Positions 1-8,057 of a stretch of DNA of 64,000 nucleotides are shown here, one piece after another; position 1 is the stretch's first letter, and every line of letters begins with the position of its first letter. The stretch covers positions 215,321-279,320 of the forward strand of contig NZ_LDPV02000053.1 in the NCBI RefSeq assembly GCF_001038425.2. The letters are read 5' to 3'. The notes under the pieces are model-generated. The model had not been told where the DNA came from. It was given only the letters and a program-made list of their open reading frames with translations, and did no database searches. Both the position numbers and the translations under genes were made by a program. The stretch comes from Ornithinibacillus contaminans (lineage in GTDB: Bacteria; Bacillota; Bacilli; Bacillales; Amphibacillaceae).

Positions 1-1419
1 TTTGATAAGCTGGATGGTCTTGGTGATGTTATTAAAACTGACCCAGAGGTTGAGGATATTGAGGAAGGTAATTTTGAGCAATCATTCTCCTTACTCTTTT
101 TAACCGAGGAAACTGCGGACGCAGTTAAGCAAGCAATCGAGTCCGTGTCAGAGATCAATCAAGTCACCGTTACAGATTTTTCTTTTGAGAAAAAAGAGGA
201 ATCCAAAGCGGATACCGTATCAAAAACTGATCAAGCTGAAAAAGAAGCAAAGGCAACGACTTCTGATAAGCCTAAGCAATCGAAAACGATTCGTGTCAAT
301 ATTGAACGTATTGATAGTTTAATGAATCTATTCGAAGAGGTTATTATTGATCGAAGTCGTTTAGAAGATTTATCACAGAAATATAAGGATCAAGAATTTA
401 CCGAGACAGTGGAGAACCTAGCTCGTGTTACCGAGGATATGCAGGGGCTCATGTTGGCGATGCGTATGGTACCTGTTGAGCAGGTCTTCAATCGTTTTCC
501 GCGAATGGTTCGAGACCTTTCGAAGGATTTACAAAAGAAAATTTCACTTGAAATTATCGGTAGTGAAACCGAGCTAGATCGTACCGTTATTGATGAAATT
601 GGTGATCCGCTTGTACACTTAATTCGTAATTCACTCGATCACGGTATTGAGTCTCCGGAGAAACGTAGACAGGCTGGAAAACCAGAAGAAGGAAGAATTG
701 TTCTTCAGGCTTATCATAGTGGAAATCATGTGTTTATTGATATTGAGGATGATGGTGCTGGGATTAATCGTGAAAAGGTGGAAGCCAAAGCGATTGAAAA
801 TGGCTTAATTAGTGTCGAGAATTCGAAGCAATTAACCGATGAGGAAGTATATCATTTAATCTTTGCTTCTGGATTTAGTACAGCTGACCAAATATCCGAT
901 ATTTCCGGCCGTGGTGTTGGGCTGGATGTCGTGAAAAACAAGATTGAGTCCCTTGGTGGTTCGATTATTGTGACGTCTTATCCTGGTAAGGGAAGTAAGT
1001 TTTCGATTCAATTACCGTTAACACTTTCGATTTTATCGACGTTATTAGTGAAAGTGCAACAGGAAACTTTTGCAGTTCCGTTATCTTCTATTATCGAGAC
1101 GGTTGCCTTGAATGATCAAGATATTAAATATGTCCATGGACAAAAAGTGATGGACTTTAGAGGTCATATTGTTCCACTTGTTTCCTTAAACACCGTATAT
1201 GGTGTTACAGATGAAGACGTGTCTAGTAATTCGGCTGTTATTATTCAAAAAGGTGATAAGCGAACAGGGTTACTAGTGGATTCCTTTATTGGCCAACGTG
1301 AAGTGGTCTTGAAATCACTAGGTAATTATTTGAAAAATGTCTTTGCGATAAGTGGAGCAACCATTTTGGGTAATGGTGAGGTTTGCTTAATTGTTGATCC
1401 AAATGCATTAGTAAAATAA
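1..1419 (+). CDS. cheA: Chemotaxis histidine kinase CheA (5' end outside window)
   Basis: The frame is open from base 1, so the gene begins upstream; 472 residues are visible. CheA autophosphorylates on a histidine in response to receptors and passes the phosphate to CheY. The P1 (HPt) domain lies outside. Visible are the end of a P2-like region and an acidic linker (residues about 1-95), the P3 dimerisation helices (about 95-165), the P4 ATPase with N box HLIRNSLDHGIE (about 206), G1 box DDGAGI (about 250) and G2 box GRGVGLDVV (about 303), and the P5 CheW-like domain to the end. A GTG at 145 is only an internal codon and not a start. It is followed after 15 bases by cheW, so it is the first visible gene of a che operon. 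Identity is secure. Confidence 0.95.
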   Translation, partial: FDKLDGLGDVIKTDPEVEDIEEGNFEQSFSLLFLTEETADAVKQAIESVSEINQVTVTDFSFEKKEESKADTVSKTDQAEKEAKATTSDKPKQSKTIRVNIERIDSLMNLFEEVIIDRSRLEDLSQKYKDQEFTETVENLARVTEDMQGLMLAMRMVPVEQVFNRFPRMVRDLSKDLQKKISLEIIGSETELDRTVIDEIGDPLVHLIRNSLDHGIESPEKRRQAGKPEEGRIVLQAYHSGNHVFIDIEDDGAGINREKVEAKAIENGLISVENSKQLTDEEVYHLIFASGFSTADQISDISGRGVGLDVVKNKIESLGGSIIVTSYPGKGSKFSIQLPLTLSILSTLLVKVQQETFAVPLSSIIETVALNDQDIKYVHGQKVMDFRGHIVPLVSLNTVYGVTDEDVSSNSAVIIQKGDKRTGLLVDSFIGQREVVLKSLGNYLKNVFAISGATILGNGEVCLIVDPNALVK

Positions 1420-1434
1420 ATAGGAGGCACCAAG

Positions 1435-1893
1435 ATGGAAGAATCAATTAAAGTTATCGTATTTACGTTGAATGGGCAGCGCTATGGTACAGATGTGCAA
1501 CAAGTGATGTCAATCGAAAAAATGAAAGATATTACAGCAGTACCTGGAACCTCCGAATTTATTAAAGGGATTATGAATTTGCATGGGGAGACAGTACCTG
1601 TAGTAGACTTAAAGGAACGCCTTGAGATGAGCAAGAATGAGGCATCAGATTTGAACCGAATTATTGTCATTCGTGTCGATGATATTCAAGTTGGATTAAT
1701 TGTAGATGCCGCAACAGATGTCATGGATATTGATTCAAGTGTAATCGAAGCTGCTCATGAAATGGGTGGTATGGTTCAAAAGGAATATATCCGTGGTGTG
1801 GCAAAATTAGAAAACGAATTACTAATTTTACTGGAATTAAAGAAAGTATTAGCAATGGAAGAAACGGAAGAATTAAAAGAAGTAGTTCAGTAA
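1435..1893 (+). CDS. cheW: Chemotaxis coupling protein CheW
   Basis: CheW links CheA to the methyl-accepting receptors in the polar signalling array. The 152 residues form a single CheW domain, the usual size, with the typical pattern FxLxGxxYGxDVxQV near the N-terminus, a VPGTxEFIKGIMNLHGxxVPVVDL block at about residues 36-58 and GLIVDAATDVMDI at about 87-99. The start ATG follows an AGGAGG-type site by 8 bases. It sits between cheA and cheY with short gaps and is very likely cotranscribed with both. Confidence 0.95.
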   Translation: MEESIKVIVFTLNGQRYGTDVQQVMSIEKMKDITAVPGTSEFIKGIMNLHGETVPVVDLKERLEMSKNEASDLNRIIVIRVDDIQVGLIVDAATDVMDIDSSVIEAAHEMGGMVQKEYIRGVAKLENELLILLELKKVLAMEETEELKEVVQ

Positions 1894-1909
1894 TGGAGGG
1901 CACCCGAGA

Positions 1910-2266
1910 ATGGCTAGAGTATTAATTACAGATGATGCAGCTTTTATGCGCATGCAGTTGAAGGATATTGTATCTAAGCTAGGGCATGAGGTTGTAGGAG
2001 AAGCAGAAAACGGATTAGTAGCGATTGAAAAAGCTAAAGAGCTAGGACCAGACTTAATTACGATGGATATTACCATGCCTGAGATGAATGGTGTCGATGC
2101 AACAGCTGAAATAAAAAAGGTATTACCAGATGTCAAAATTATCATGTGTTCAGCAATGGGGCAGCAAGGTATGGTAGTTGATGCGATTAAAGCAGGTGCG
2201 AGTGATTTTGTTGTAAAACCATTTAATGCCGATAGAATTTCAGAATCAATTGCAAAGGTGCTATAA
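1910..2266 (+). CDS. cheY: Chemotaxis response regulator CheY
   Basis: A single receiver domain of 118 residues with no output domain. Phospho-CheY acts on the flagellar switch. The acidic pair D8-D9, the phospho-acceptor D53 (in TMDITMPEMNG), the switch residue S81 and K103 in VVKPF are all present, so it should be phosphorylated by the neighbouring CheA. It starts 16 bases after cheW behind a GGAGGG site and ends before a hairpin terminator. In Bacillus subtilis cheY lies among flagellar genes upstream of cheB-cheA-cheW, so finding it directly after cheW is a different arrangement. Confidence 0.93.
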   Translation: MARVLITDDAAFMRMQLKDIVSKLGHEVVGEAENGLVAIEKAKELGPDLITMDITMPEMNGVDATAEIKKVLPDVKIIMCSAMGQQGMVVDAIKAGASDFVVKPFNADRISESIAKVL

Positions 2267-2289
2267 ACCTATCTATCTATTTTTTAAAG

Positions 2290-2325
2290 AAGCAATGTAT
2301 CTTTCATAGGATATATTGCTTTTTT
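2290..2325 (+). terminator. Terminator after cheY
   Basis: A 12-bp stem (AAGCAATGTATC with GATATATTGCTT, one G-U pair) has an 8-base loop and a T run. It ends the che operon. Confidence 0.85.
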
Positions 2326-2516
2326 AGTTGTAACATCTACTGGACAACCAACTAATTGTCGAATGGGGTGGTCTGTGGTACATTTAAAAATGGAAGGGGT
2401 TTCAATTGTTGGGTTGATTCTAGTTTTCTTGTATTTTACGGTACTGTTTTAGGAGAACTAGAAATCAGGCAGAAACTCATCGTGTTTCTACAACAGCAGA
2501 AGGGGAGTTATCATAA

Positions 2517-4196
2517 ATGAACAAGCAATGGTGGAAAGAAAGCGTTGTCTATCAGGTTTACCCGCGTAGTTTTAATGATAGTAATGGAGATGGTATTGGG
2601 GATATTAAAGGGATCACCCAAAAGTTAGATTACTTGAGAGACCTAGGTATTGATGTGATTTGGCTTTCTCCTGTCTATAAGTCTCCGAATGACGATAATG
2701 GCTATGATATTAGCGATTACCAGAATATAATGGATGAATTTGGTACGATGGCAGATTGGGAGGAGCTATTGGCGGAAGTTCATCAACGTGATATGAAGCT
2801 AATCATGGATTTAGTGGTGAACCATTCCTCTGATGAGCATGCATGGTTTGCTGAATCCAGAAAGTCTAAGGATAATCCGTATCGCGATTATTACATTTGG
2901 CGTCCGGGAAAAGATGGTCGCGAGCCAAACAACTGGGAGTCCACCTTCAGTGGGTCCGCGTGGCAATATGATGAGGCAACAGAGGAGTACTTTTTACATT
3001 TATTTAGTAAAAAGCAACCAGACTTGAACTGGGAAAACGAAACATTAAGAGAAGAAATATATAGCATGATGAAATGGTGGTTGGATAAAGGAATTGATGG
3101 CTTCCGAATGGACGTTATTAATTTTATTTCCAAAGCACCGGGTCTTCCAGATGGTGATAATCCAGAGGGGAGAAAGTACGTAAGTGGTGGCCAACATTTT
3201 GTAAATGGACCAAGAATTCATGACTATTTACAAGAGATGAATCAAAAGGTATTAGCAAATTATGATATATTAACCGTTGGTGAAATGCCAGGTGCTAGTG
3301 TGGAGGATGCGAGGCTCTACACAGATCCTCATCGGGCGGAGTTAAATATGGTATTTACATTTGAGCATATGGATCTTGATTCCGGGCCACATGGAAAGTG
3401 GGATTTAAAGCCGTTAAAATTAACGGATTTAAAAGCGAACATAACAAAATGGCAAACCGGCTTACATGGTGTTGGTTGGAATAGTTTGTACATGAATAAT
3501 CATGACCAGCCACGGATGGTGTCGCGCTTTGGTGATGATAAAAACTATCGAGTAGAATCGGCTAAAATGCTCGCAACCTTCCTACATATGCTGCAAGGGA
3601 CACCTTATGTGTACCAAGGGGAAGAAATTGGGATGACCAATGTTCGTTTTGAATCAATTGATGCCTATAAAGATATTGAAATTCATAATATGTACCGTGA
3701 GAAAGTGATAGATGGTAATGAATCACATGATAAGGTGATGGAATCGATATATGTCAAGGGGCGTGATAATGCACGTACACCAATGCAGTGGGATTCTAGT
3801 GAGAATGCTGGTTTTACAACTGGAGAACCTTGGATTGCAGTAAACCCTAACTATACGGATATCAATGCCGAACAAGCGGTAAATGATCCGGATTCTATTT
3901 ACCATTATTACCGTAAACTAATCCAGCTACGAAAAACCCATCCAATCATTGTGTATGGAGCGTATCAACTGCTAGATGAAGAAAATGAACACATTTATTC
4001 CTATTTACGAGCCTATGAGAATCAAAGACTACTTGTCGTGACAAACTTTAGTGGTAAAGAAGTTAATTATAAAATACCTAACGAGTTAACAACTGGAGAG
4101 ATACTGGTAGGAAATTATGCTGACATACCAGCAGAAGATGAAGGTAGAATGGTATTACGACCTTATGAAGCACGGGTTTATTGGCTAATTTCATAA
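2517..4196 (+). CDS. malL: Oligo-1,6-glucosidase (GH13 alpha-glucosidase)
   Basis: A cytoplasmic GH13 hydrolase of 559 residues with no signal peptide. It releases glucose from isomaltose-type oligosaccharides. The family regions are clear: LVVNHSSDEH (98-107), the nucleophile D199 in GFRMDVINF, the acid/base E256 in VGEMPG, and D330 in NNHDQPR. The residue after the nucleophile is Val200; in the Bacillus oligo-1,6-glucosidases Val here goes with alpha-1,6 preference, whereas alpha-1,4-specific relatives have Ala. The ATG follows a GGGGAG site. It stands alone between two terminators, with no maltose transporter beside it. The family is secure; the 1,6 preference rests on one residue. Confidence 0.9.
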   Translation: MNKQWWKESVVYQVYPRSFNDSNGDGIGDIKGITQKLDYLRDLGIDVIWLSPVYKSPNDDNGYDISDYQNIMDEFGTMADWEELLAEVHQRDMKLIMDLVVNHSSDEHAWFAESRKSKDNPYRDYYIWRPGKDGREPNNWESTFSGSAWQYDEATEEYFLHLFSKKQPDLNWENETLREEIYSMMKWWLDKGIDGFRMDVINFISKAPGLPDGDNPEGRKYVSGGQHFVNGPRIHDYLQEMNQKVLANYDILTVGEMPGASVEDARLYTDPHRAELNMVFTFEHMDLDSGPHGKWDLKPLKLTDLKANITKWQTGLHGVGWNSLYMNNHDQPRMVSRFGDDKNYRVESAKMLATFLHMLQGTPYVYQGEEIGMTNVRFESIDAYKDIEIHNMYREKVIDGNESHDKVMESIYVKGRDNARTPMQWDSSENAGFTTGEPWIAVNPNYTDINAEQAVNDPDSIYHYYRKLIQLRKTHPIIVYGAYQLLDEENEHIYSYLRAYENQRLLVVTNFSGKEVNYKIPNELTTGEILVGNYADIPAEDEGRMVLRPYEARVYWLIS

Positions 4197-4210
4197 TCGT
4201 GTTTAATTGA

Positions 4211-4256
4211 AAAGACTGGGGTAAGAGTAAAGACACTTTTATCCTAGTCTTTTTTT
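4211..4256 (+). terminator. Terminator after the GH13 gene
   Basis: An 18-bp stem with three G-U pairs (from AAAGACTGGGG to CCTAGTCTTT) closes on a 6-base loop and is followed by a T7 tract. Confidence 0.9.
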
Positions 4257-4325
4257 GTTCTAAATGAACAATTTTATGCTAAAATAGCACAGATAAACGT
4301 AAACTATACGGAAATAACAACGCAA

Positions 4326-4365
4326 AATAACAATTCAAAGGGTATCTGTATTAAAAATTGTTATT
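4326..4365. promoter_or_regulatory. Long inverted repeat upstream of the DeoR gene, candidate operator
   Basis: A perfect 10-bp inverted repeat: AATAACAATT (4326-4335) and AATTGTTATT (4356-4365). The arms lie 30 bp apart centre to centre, close to three helical turns. It precedes the promoter of the DeoR-family gene, so autoregulation is plausible. Its role is inference. Confidence 0.4.
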
Positions 4366-4451
4366 ATCTAACAAATGCAATTGTGCGAGATGAGTATTTC
4401 GGCATAAATCGATAAAATTCGATAATTTTTAAAACTTTTTATAAAAATATA

Positions 4452-4480
4452 TTGACAATTTCGAACACCTAAAACATAAT
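4452..4480 (+). promoter_or_regulatory. Sigma-A type promoter of the DeoR gene
   Basis: A perfect -35 TTGACA (4452-4457), a 17-bp spacer and a -10 CATAAT (4475-4480). It lies about 58 bases before the proposed start codon. Confidence 0.65.
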
Positions 4481-4537
4481 ATAACAGAAGTGGTTGTTTG
4501 AAATTAACAAATTTTTTGGTAAGTGAGTTGAAGTTGA

Positions 4538-5299
4538 GTGTTTCCAATAGAGAGAAGAAAATGGTTAGAACAACAAATTTTAATCAACAAAAAGATTGAC
4601 ATCGAAGAAGTTTCTCAACAGTTGGATGTATCATCAATGACAATTCGAAGAGATTTAAAGGAATTAGAAGCTAAAGGCAAGGTAATCCGAACCTATGGTG
4701 GAGCAGTTTCGCTTGAGATGGTTGCAGAGGAAGTTCCTTATTCTTCTAAGGCAACTAAAAACAGCAACCAAAAGAAAGCGGTTGCACGAAAAGCCTTATC
4801 GCTGATTGAAGAAAACTTTACAATTATTTTGGATTCAGGCACAACCACTTTGGAACTGGCGAAGCTCCTGAAGCATCGCAATGACTTAACAATCGTTACA
4901 AACGATGTGAACATTGCAAGTGAGCTATTGGACAGTTCCAACAAAGTAATTGTAACAGGTGGCGAATTGCAGCAAGGAATTGGCGCGTTATATGGAACTG
5001 CTACACAACAAATGCTCGAGATTATTCATGCAGATATCTTCTTCTTAGGTGCGCATGCAATCGATGTAGAAAGTGGCGTAACAGCACCAACCTTTGAAAA
5101 GTCATTGATTAAACAGCTGATGGTTAATGCAGCGGCAAGAACATGGTTGTTAGCGGATAGCAGTAAATTTAACAAAAAAGCTTTTTCTAAAGTATGTAGT
5201 CTTAATGAAATTGAAGGAATCATAACGGATCAAAACACAGATTCTCAGATTGTGGAAGTTTATCAGGAGAAGACACAGCTTTTATTGACGGATTCTTAA
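4538..5299 (+). CDS. DeoR-family transcriptional regulator
   Basis: 253 residues, the usual length. Residues 1-60 form the DeoR winged helix-turn-helix (RRKWLEQQILINKK, then VSSMTIRRDLKELEAKGKVIRTYGGA). Residues about 75-235 form the DeoRC sensor domain with the sugar-phosphate-binding DSGTTTLELAKLL segment. Such proteins usually repress a nearby catabolic operon until a phosphorylated intermediate binds. The GTG start has only a weak upstream GTGAG and is the least certain part. It precedes the pdxA-like/tct genes on the same strand by about 130 bases, so that operon is its probable target. PdxA-type enzymes act on phosphorylated acids, which would suit a DeoR ligand. Confidence 0.85.
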   Translation: MFPIERRKWLEQQILINKKIDIEEVSQQLDVSSMTIRRDLKELEAKGKVIRTYGGAVSLEMVAEEVPYSSKATKNSNQKKAVARKALSLIEENFTIILDSGTTTLELAKLLKHRNDLTIVTNDVNIASELLDSSNKVIVTGGELQQGIGALYGTATQQMLEIIHADIFFLGAHAIDVESGVTAPTFEKSLIKQLMVNAAARTWLLADSSKFNKKAFSKVCSLNEIEGIITDQNTDSQIVEVYQEKTQLLLTDS

Positions 5300-5342
5300 T
5301 GTCATAAATTGTAAACGCATACGTAACAGAATATTTTAGGAA

Positions 5343-5360
5343 ATGTTAATTTGCTAACAT
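5343..5360. promoter_or_regulatory. Inverted repeat before the pdxA/tct operon, candidate operator
   Basis: ATGTTA-ATTTGC-TAACAT is a perfect 6-bp inverted repeat in the gap before the PdxA-like gene. A weaker cre-like sequence (TGTAAACGCATACG, two mismatches to the usual consensus) lies just upstream at about 5310-5323. Both are candidates for DeoR or CcpA control. Confidence 0.3.
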
Positions 5361-5429
5361 CCAAGGTATAGCCGCTTTATTAAATTTTAGTACCAACTTT
5401 AAAAAACAACGATTGTGGGGGAAGCTATC

Positions 5430-6425
5430 ATGAAAAAGGAAGACCTAACTATTGCTGTCACTTTAGGTGATGCGACAGGTATTGGACCTGAATTGATTGT
5501 AAAATCTTTTCAAGACAGTTCCATTCGGGATTTAGCAACATGGGTAATCATTGGGGACAAGCGAGTACTAAAGCAAGGGGAAGAAATTGCTGGTGCAACG
5601 CTTGATGTCATTGAAATCGACCATGTTGAGCAGGCAACAACGAATAAAGGAAGTATGTACTTTATTAATCTAGCAAACTTAGATCCTAGTGAATACACAC
5701 TTGGAACCTTATCACCGAACTCCGGGAAGGTTACAGGAGAAACATTAAAATATGTATTAGATTTAGCGAAATCTAAGAAAATCGATGGTGTTGTTTATGC
5801 ACCACTAAATAAAGAAGCATTACATCGTGGAGGGCATCACTTCCAAGATGAACTTCATTTCTTTGCAGATTTACTAGATTGTAAAGAAGGATTCAGTGAA
5901 ATCAATGTGATGAATAAGCTTTGGGTAACACGTGCTACTTCACATATCGCTTTGAAAAATGTAAGCGAAAACATCACGAAGGAGAGAATCGTTCAGCGCA
6001 TTCGCTTTGCAGACGCAACGTTGAAATCAGCAGGCTATGAAAATCCAAAAATCGTTGTATCAGCTTTAAACCCACATGCTGGTGAAGGTGGAATGCTAGG
6101 CAATGAGGAGATTGACCATATCATCCCTGCCATTACAGAAATGCAAGCAGAAGGGATAAATGTTCATGGTCCTTATCCCGCGGATACATTATTCTTACGC
6201 TTAGAAAAAGACCCGTTTGATTGCTTACTAGCAATGTATCATGATCAAGCACAAACAGGGATGAAATTACTAGGATTCAACCGAGGCGTTACGATGAGTG
6301 GTGGCTTACCAATCACACTTACAACGCCAGCACACGGAACTGCTTTTGATATTGCTGGAAAAGGAACTGCAGATCCAGGTGCTACAAAAGAAGCGATTAA
6401 AATGGCTGTTCGTATGAATAGCTAA
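5430..6425 (+). CDS. PdxA-family 4-phosphate hydroxyacid dehydrogenase (PdxA2 type)
   Basis: 331 residues. PdxA-family enzymes oxidise and decarboxylate 4-phosphorylated hydroxy acids with NAD and a divalent metal. The three metal ligands are present: H172 (TSHIAL), H216 (NPHAGE) and H271 (MYHDQ). The N-terminal TLGDATGIGPEL motif is intact. A longer frame begins at a GTG at 5415, but that GTG is part of the GGGGGA ribosome-binding site; ATG 5430 is the better start. The neighbours are a TTT transporter and a DeoR regulator, not vitamin B6 genes, and Bacillaceae normally make pyridoxal phosphate by PdxS/PdxT. A catabolic PdxA2 role (D-threonate or D-erythronate 4-phosphate) is therefore more likely. 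The DUF1537 acid kinase that usually accompanies PdxA2 is not in the window. Confidence 0.85.
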   Translation: MKKEDLTIAVTLGDATGIGPELIVKSFQDSSIRDLATWVIIGDKRVLKQGEEIAGATLDVIEIDHVEQATTNKGSMYFINLANLDPSEYTLGTLSPNSGKVTGETLKYVLDLAKSKKIDGVVYAPLNKEALHRGGHHFQDELHFFADLLDCKEGFSEINVMNKLWVTRATSHIALKNVSENITKERIVQRIRFADATLKSAGYENPKIVVSALNPHAGEGGMLGNEEIDHIIPAITEMQAEGINVHGPYPADTLFLRLEKDPFDCLLAMYHDQAQTGMKLLGFNRGVTMSGGLPITLTTPAHGTAFDIAGKGTADPGATKEAIKMAVRMNS

Positions 6426-6467
6426 TAACAACCTATTACGAAATGTGAAAAATAAGGAGGAAACAAA

Positions 6468-7442
6468 ATGTTTAAAAAGAAATCATTCGTTGCTGGATTA
6501 TTTGTTTTATTACTTTTAGTAATGACAGCGTGTTCAAATGCTGGTGGTGGAGAGGCTTCTGTAGAAGATTATCCAGAACGTGATGTGGAAGTTTATGTTG
6601 GACATGGTCCTGGTGGTGGTACGGACACCTTCGTACGAACTCTTACGAATTTAATCAGTGAAGATATTGGTGGAAACTTTAACGTTATCAACCAAGAAGG
6701 TGGATCTGGTGTTATTGCGATGCAAAATGCAATGAAGGAAAAAGCAGATGGCTACACATTAGTTGGGGATTCTGCTTATGCGGTAACGACTGCAGCTGGA
6801 ACAAACAAATTTGGTCTTGATAAAGTAAAACCAATTGCACGTATTCAAAGTGATATTTATGCATTACAAGTGAAAAAAGGTTCGTTTGAAAGTATTGATG
6901 AGTTAGTGGAATATGCAAAACAAAACCCTGGTAAAGTAAATATCGGTGCTGTGGGGACAATGGGAATTGATGAAATTACTGCGCGTAGATTCATTAAAGA
7001 GTCTGGAAGTGAAATGAATTATATCCCATTAGAAGGTGCAGGTAATATGCATTCTGACTTACTAGGTGGACATATTGACGTCATCCTTGAAGAAGTTGGA
7101 CCGACTGTTTCGTATATTGAAGAGGGAGAATTCGTTCCATTATTATTCTTTGCAGAAGAGCGCTTAGAAGCTTTCCCAGATGTACCGACTTCAGTTGAAA
7201 AAGGTTGGGATATCACAGATGGTGTTGAGCGTTATCTAATGATTCATGCAGATGCACCACAGGAAATTGTAGATTTACTTGAAGAATCTGCTAAGAAAGC
7301 AATGGAAACAGAAGAGTACAAAGAATATGCGAAGAATTCTTATCTAGACCTTCGTGATGGTTGGATGGGTTCTGAAGACTTCACGAAAAAGCTAGAACAA
7401 GATATCGAGAAATATAAAGAAATCATTGCTGAAATTGAATAA
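6468..7442 (+). CDS. tctC: Tripartite tricarboxylate transporter, substrate-binding lipoprotein TctC
   Basis: 324 residues. A lipoprotein signal (KKK, hydrophobic stretch, lipobox MTAC with Cys at about residue 22) is followed by a Bug/TctC-type binding protein with the hallmark GHGPGGGTDTFVRTL near residue 47 and GAVGTMGIDEITA near 163. It should capture a carboxylate outside the membrane and hand it to TctA/TctB. It starts behind AAGGAGG, 42 bases after the PdxA-like gene. The substrate cannot be read from the sequence; a hydroxy acid is suggested by the neighbours. Confidence 0.92.
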   Translation: MFKKKSFVAGLFVLLLLVMTACSNAGGGEASVEDYPERDVEVYVGHGPGGGTDTFVRTLTNLISEDIGGNFNVINQEGGSGVIAMQNAMKEKADGYTLVGDSAYAVTTAAGTNKFGLDKVKPIARIQSDIYALQVKKGSFESIDELVEYAKQNPGKVNIGAVGTMGIDEITARRFIKESGSEMNYIPLEGAGNMHSDLLGGHIDVILEEVGPTVSYIEEGEFVPLLFFAEERLEAFPDVPTSVEKGWDITDGVERYLMIHADAPQEIVDLLEESAKKAMETEEYKEYAKNSYLDLRDGWMGSEDFTKKLEQDIEKYKEIIAEIE

Positions 7443-7461
7443 TAACTGAAAGTGATTTGAT

Positions 7462-7480
7462 GAGGGGGGATTTCCCCCTT
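7462..7480 (+). promoter_or_regulatory. Hairpin between tctC and tctB
   Basis: AGGGGG pairs with CCCCCT around a 5-base loop with no long T run. Hairpins in this place often protect the 3' end of the binding-protein message and lower downstream expression. That role is inferred from position. Confidence 0.5.
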
Positions 7481-7504
7481 CGTTATTTAGGGAGGAAATA
7501 CAGA

Positions 7505-8029
7505 ATGAAATCAAATTTGGTATTAGGAAGTATAACAATTCTGTTTTCTGTGTTTTTCTTAATAATGACGTTTCAAATTCCAGATTCTAGAACAACAACT
7601 ATAATTGGATCGTCGGAATGGCCAATGCTTATCTTGATTTTTATGTTAATCATGGGTGTTCTTCAGATTATTAAAACCGTTCTAGAAAGTAAACGAAGTG
7701 TTGCTAATTTAGATGAAGGAACAGAGGAAGAAGAGGTATTACAAGAATCACAAGGAAGAGTAAATGAAAGCTTAAAAGGGAGCCATTGGTATATTTTAAT
7801 AGCGATGGCAGTTTATGTAGCGTTGTTACAATTCATCGGCTTCTTATTTGCTACACCACTTTTATTCTTGTTTACGGCTTGGCTACTTGGAATGAGAAAG
7901 AAAAGCCATCTAGTTCTAACCACTGTTATTAGTACGGTAATCTTCGTTGTTATCTTTATCTATGTGCTAGGAATTCCATTCCCACGAGGAACTGGCATTT
8001 TCCAGACATTTAGTTACTGGATTTATTAA
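7505..8029 (+). CDS. tctB: Tripartite tricarboxylate transporter, small membrane subunit TctB
   Basis: 174 residues with four predicted membrane segments (about 7-27, 40-60, 103-125 and 130-165) split by a charged acidic loop, as in DUF1468/TctB proteins. A longer frame opens at 7457, but it runs through the hairpin. The ATG at 7505 lies 8 bases after an AGGGAGG site and removes 16 unlikely residues. TctB is the small partner of TctA in TTT importers; its exact job is poorly known. The order tctC-tctB-tctA is the standard one. Confidence 0.85.
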   Translation: MKSNLVLGSITILFSVFFLIMTFQIPDSRTTTIIGSSEWPMLILIFMLIMGVLQIIKTVLESKRSVANLDEGTEEEEVLQESQGRVNESLKGSHWYILIAMAVYVALLQFIGFLFATPLLFLFTAWLLGMRKKSHLVLTTVISTVIFVVIFIYVLGIPFPRGTGIFQTFSYWIY

Positions 8030-8057
8030 GAAAAGAGTGGAGAAAGGAGTGTAACGA

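Noticed and set aside
145..150. GTG 145 as the start of cheA
   Set aside because: The frame is open to base 1 and encodes CheA-like sequence before it; CheA is far longer and starts outside the window.
2363..2452. Small hydrophobic ORF of 29 residues before the GH13 gene
   Set aside because: It reads as a single membrane helix, but I see no ribosome-binding site and no conserved context; too weak to call.
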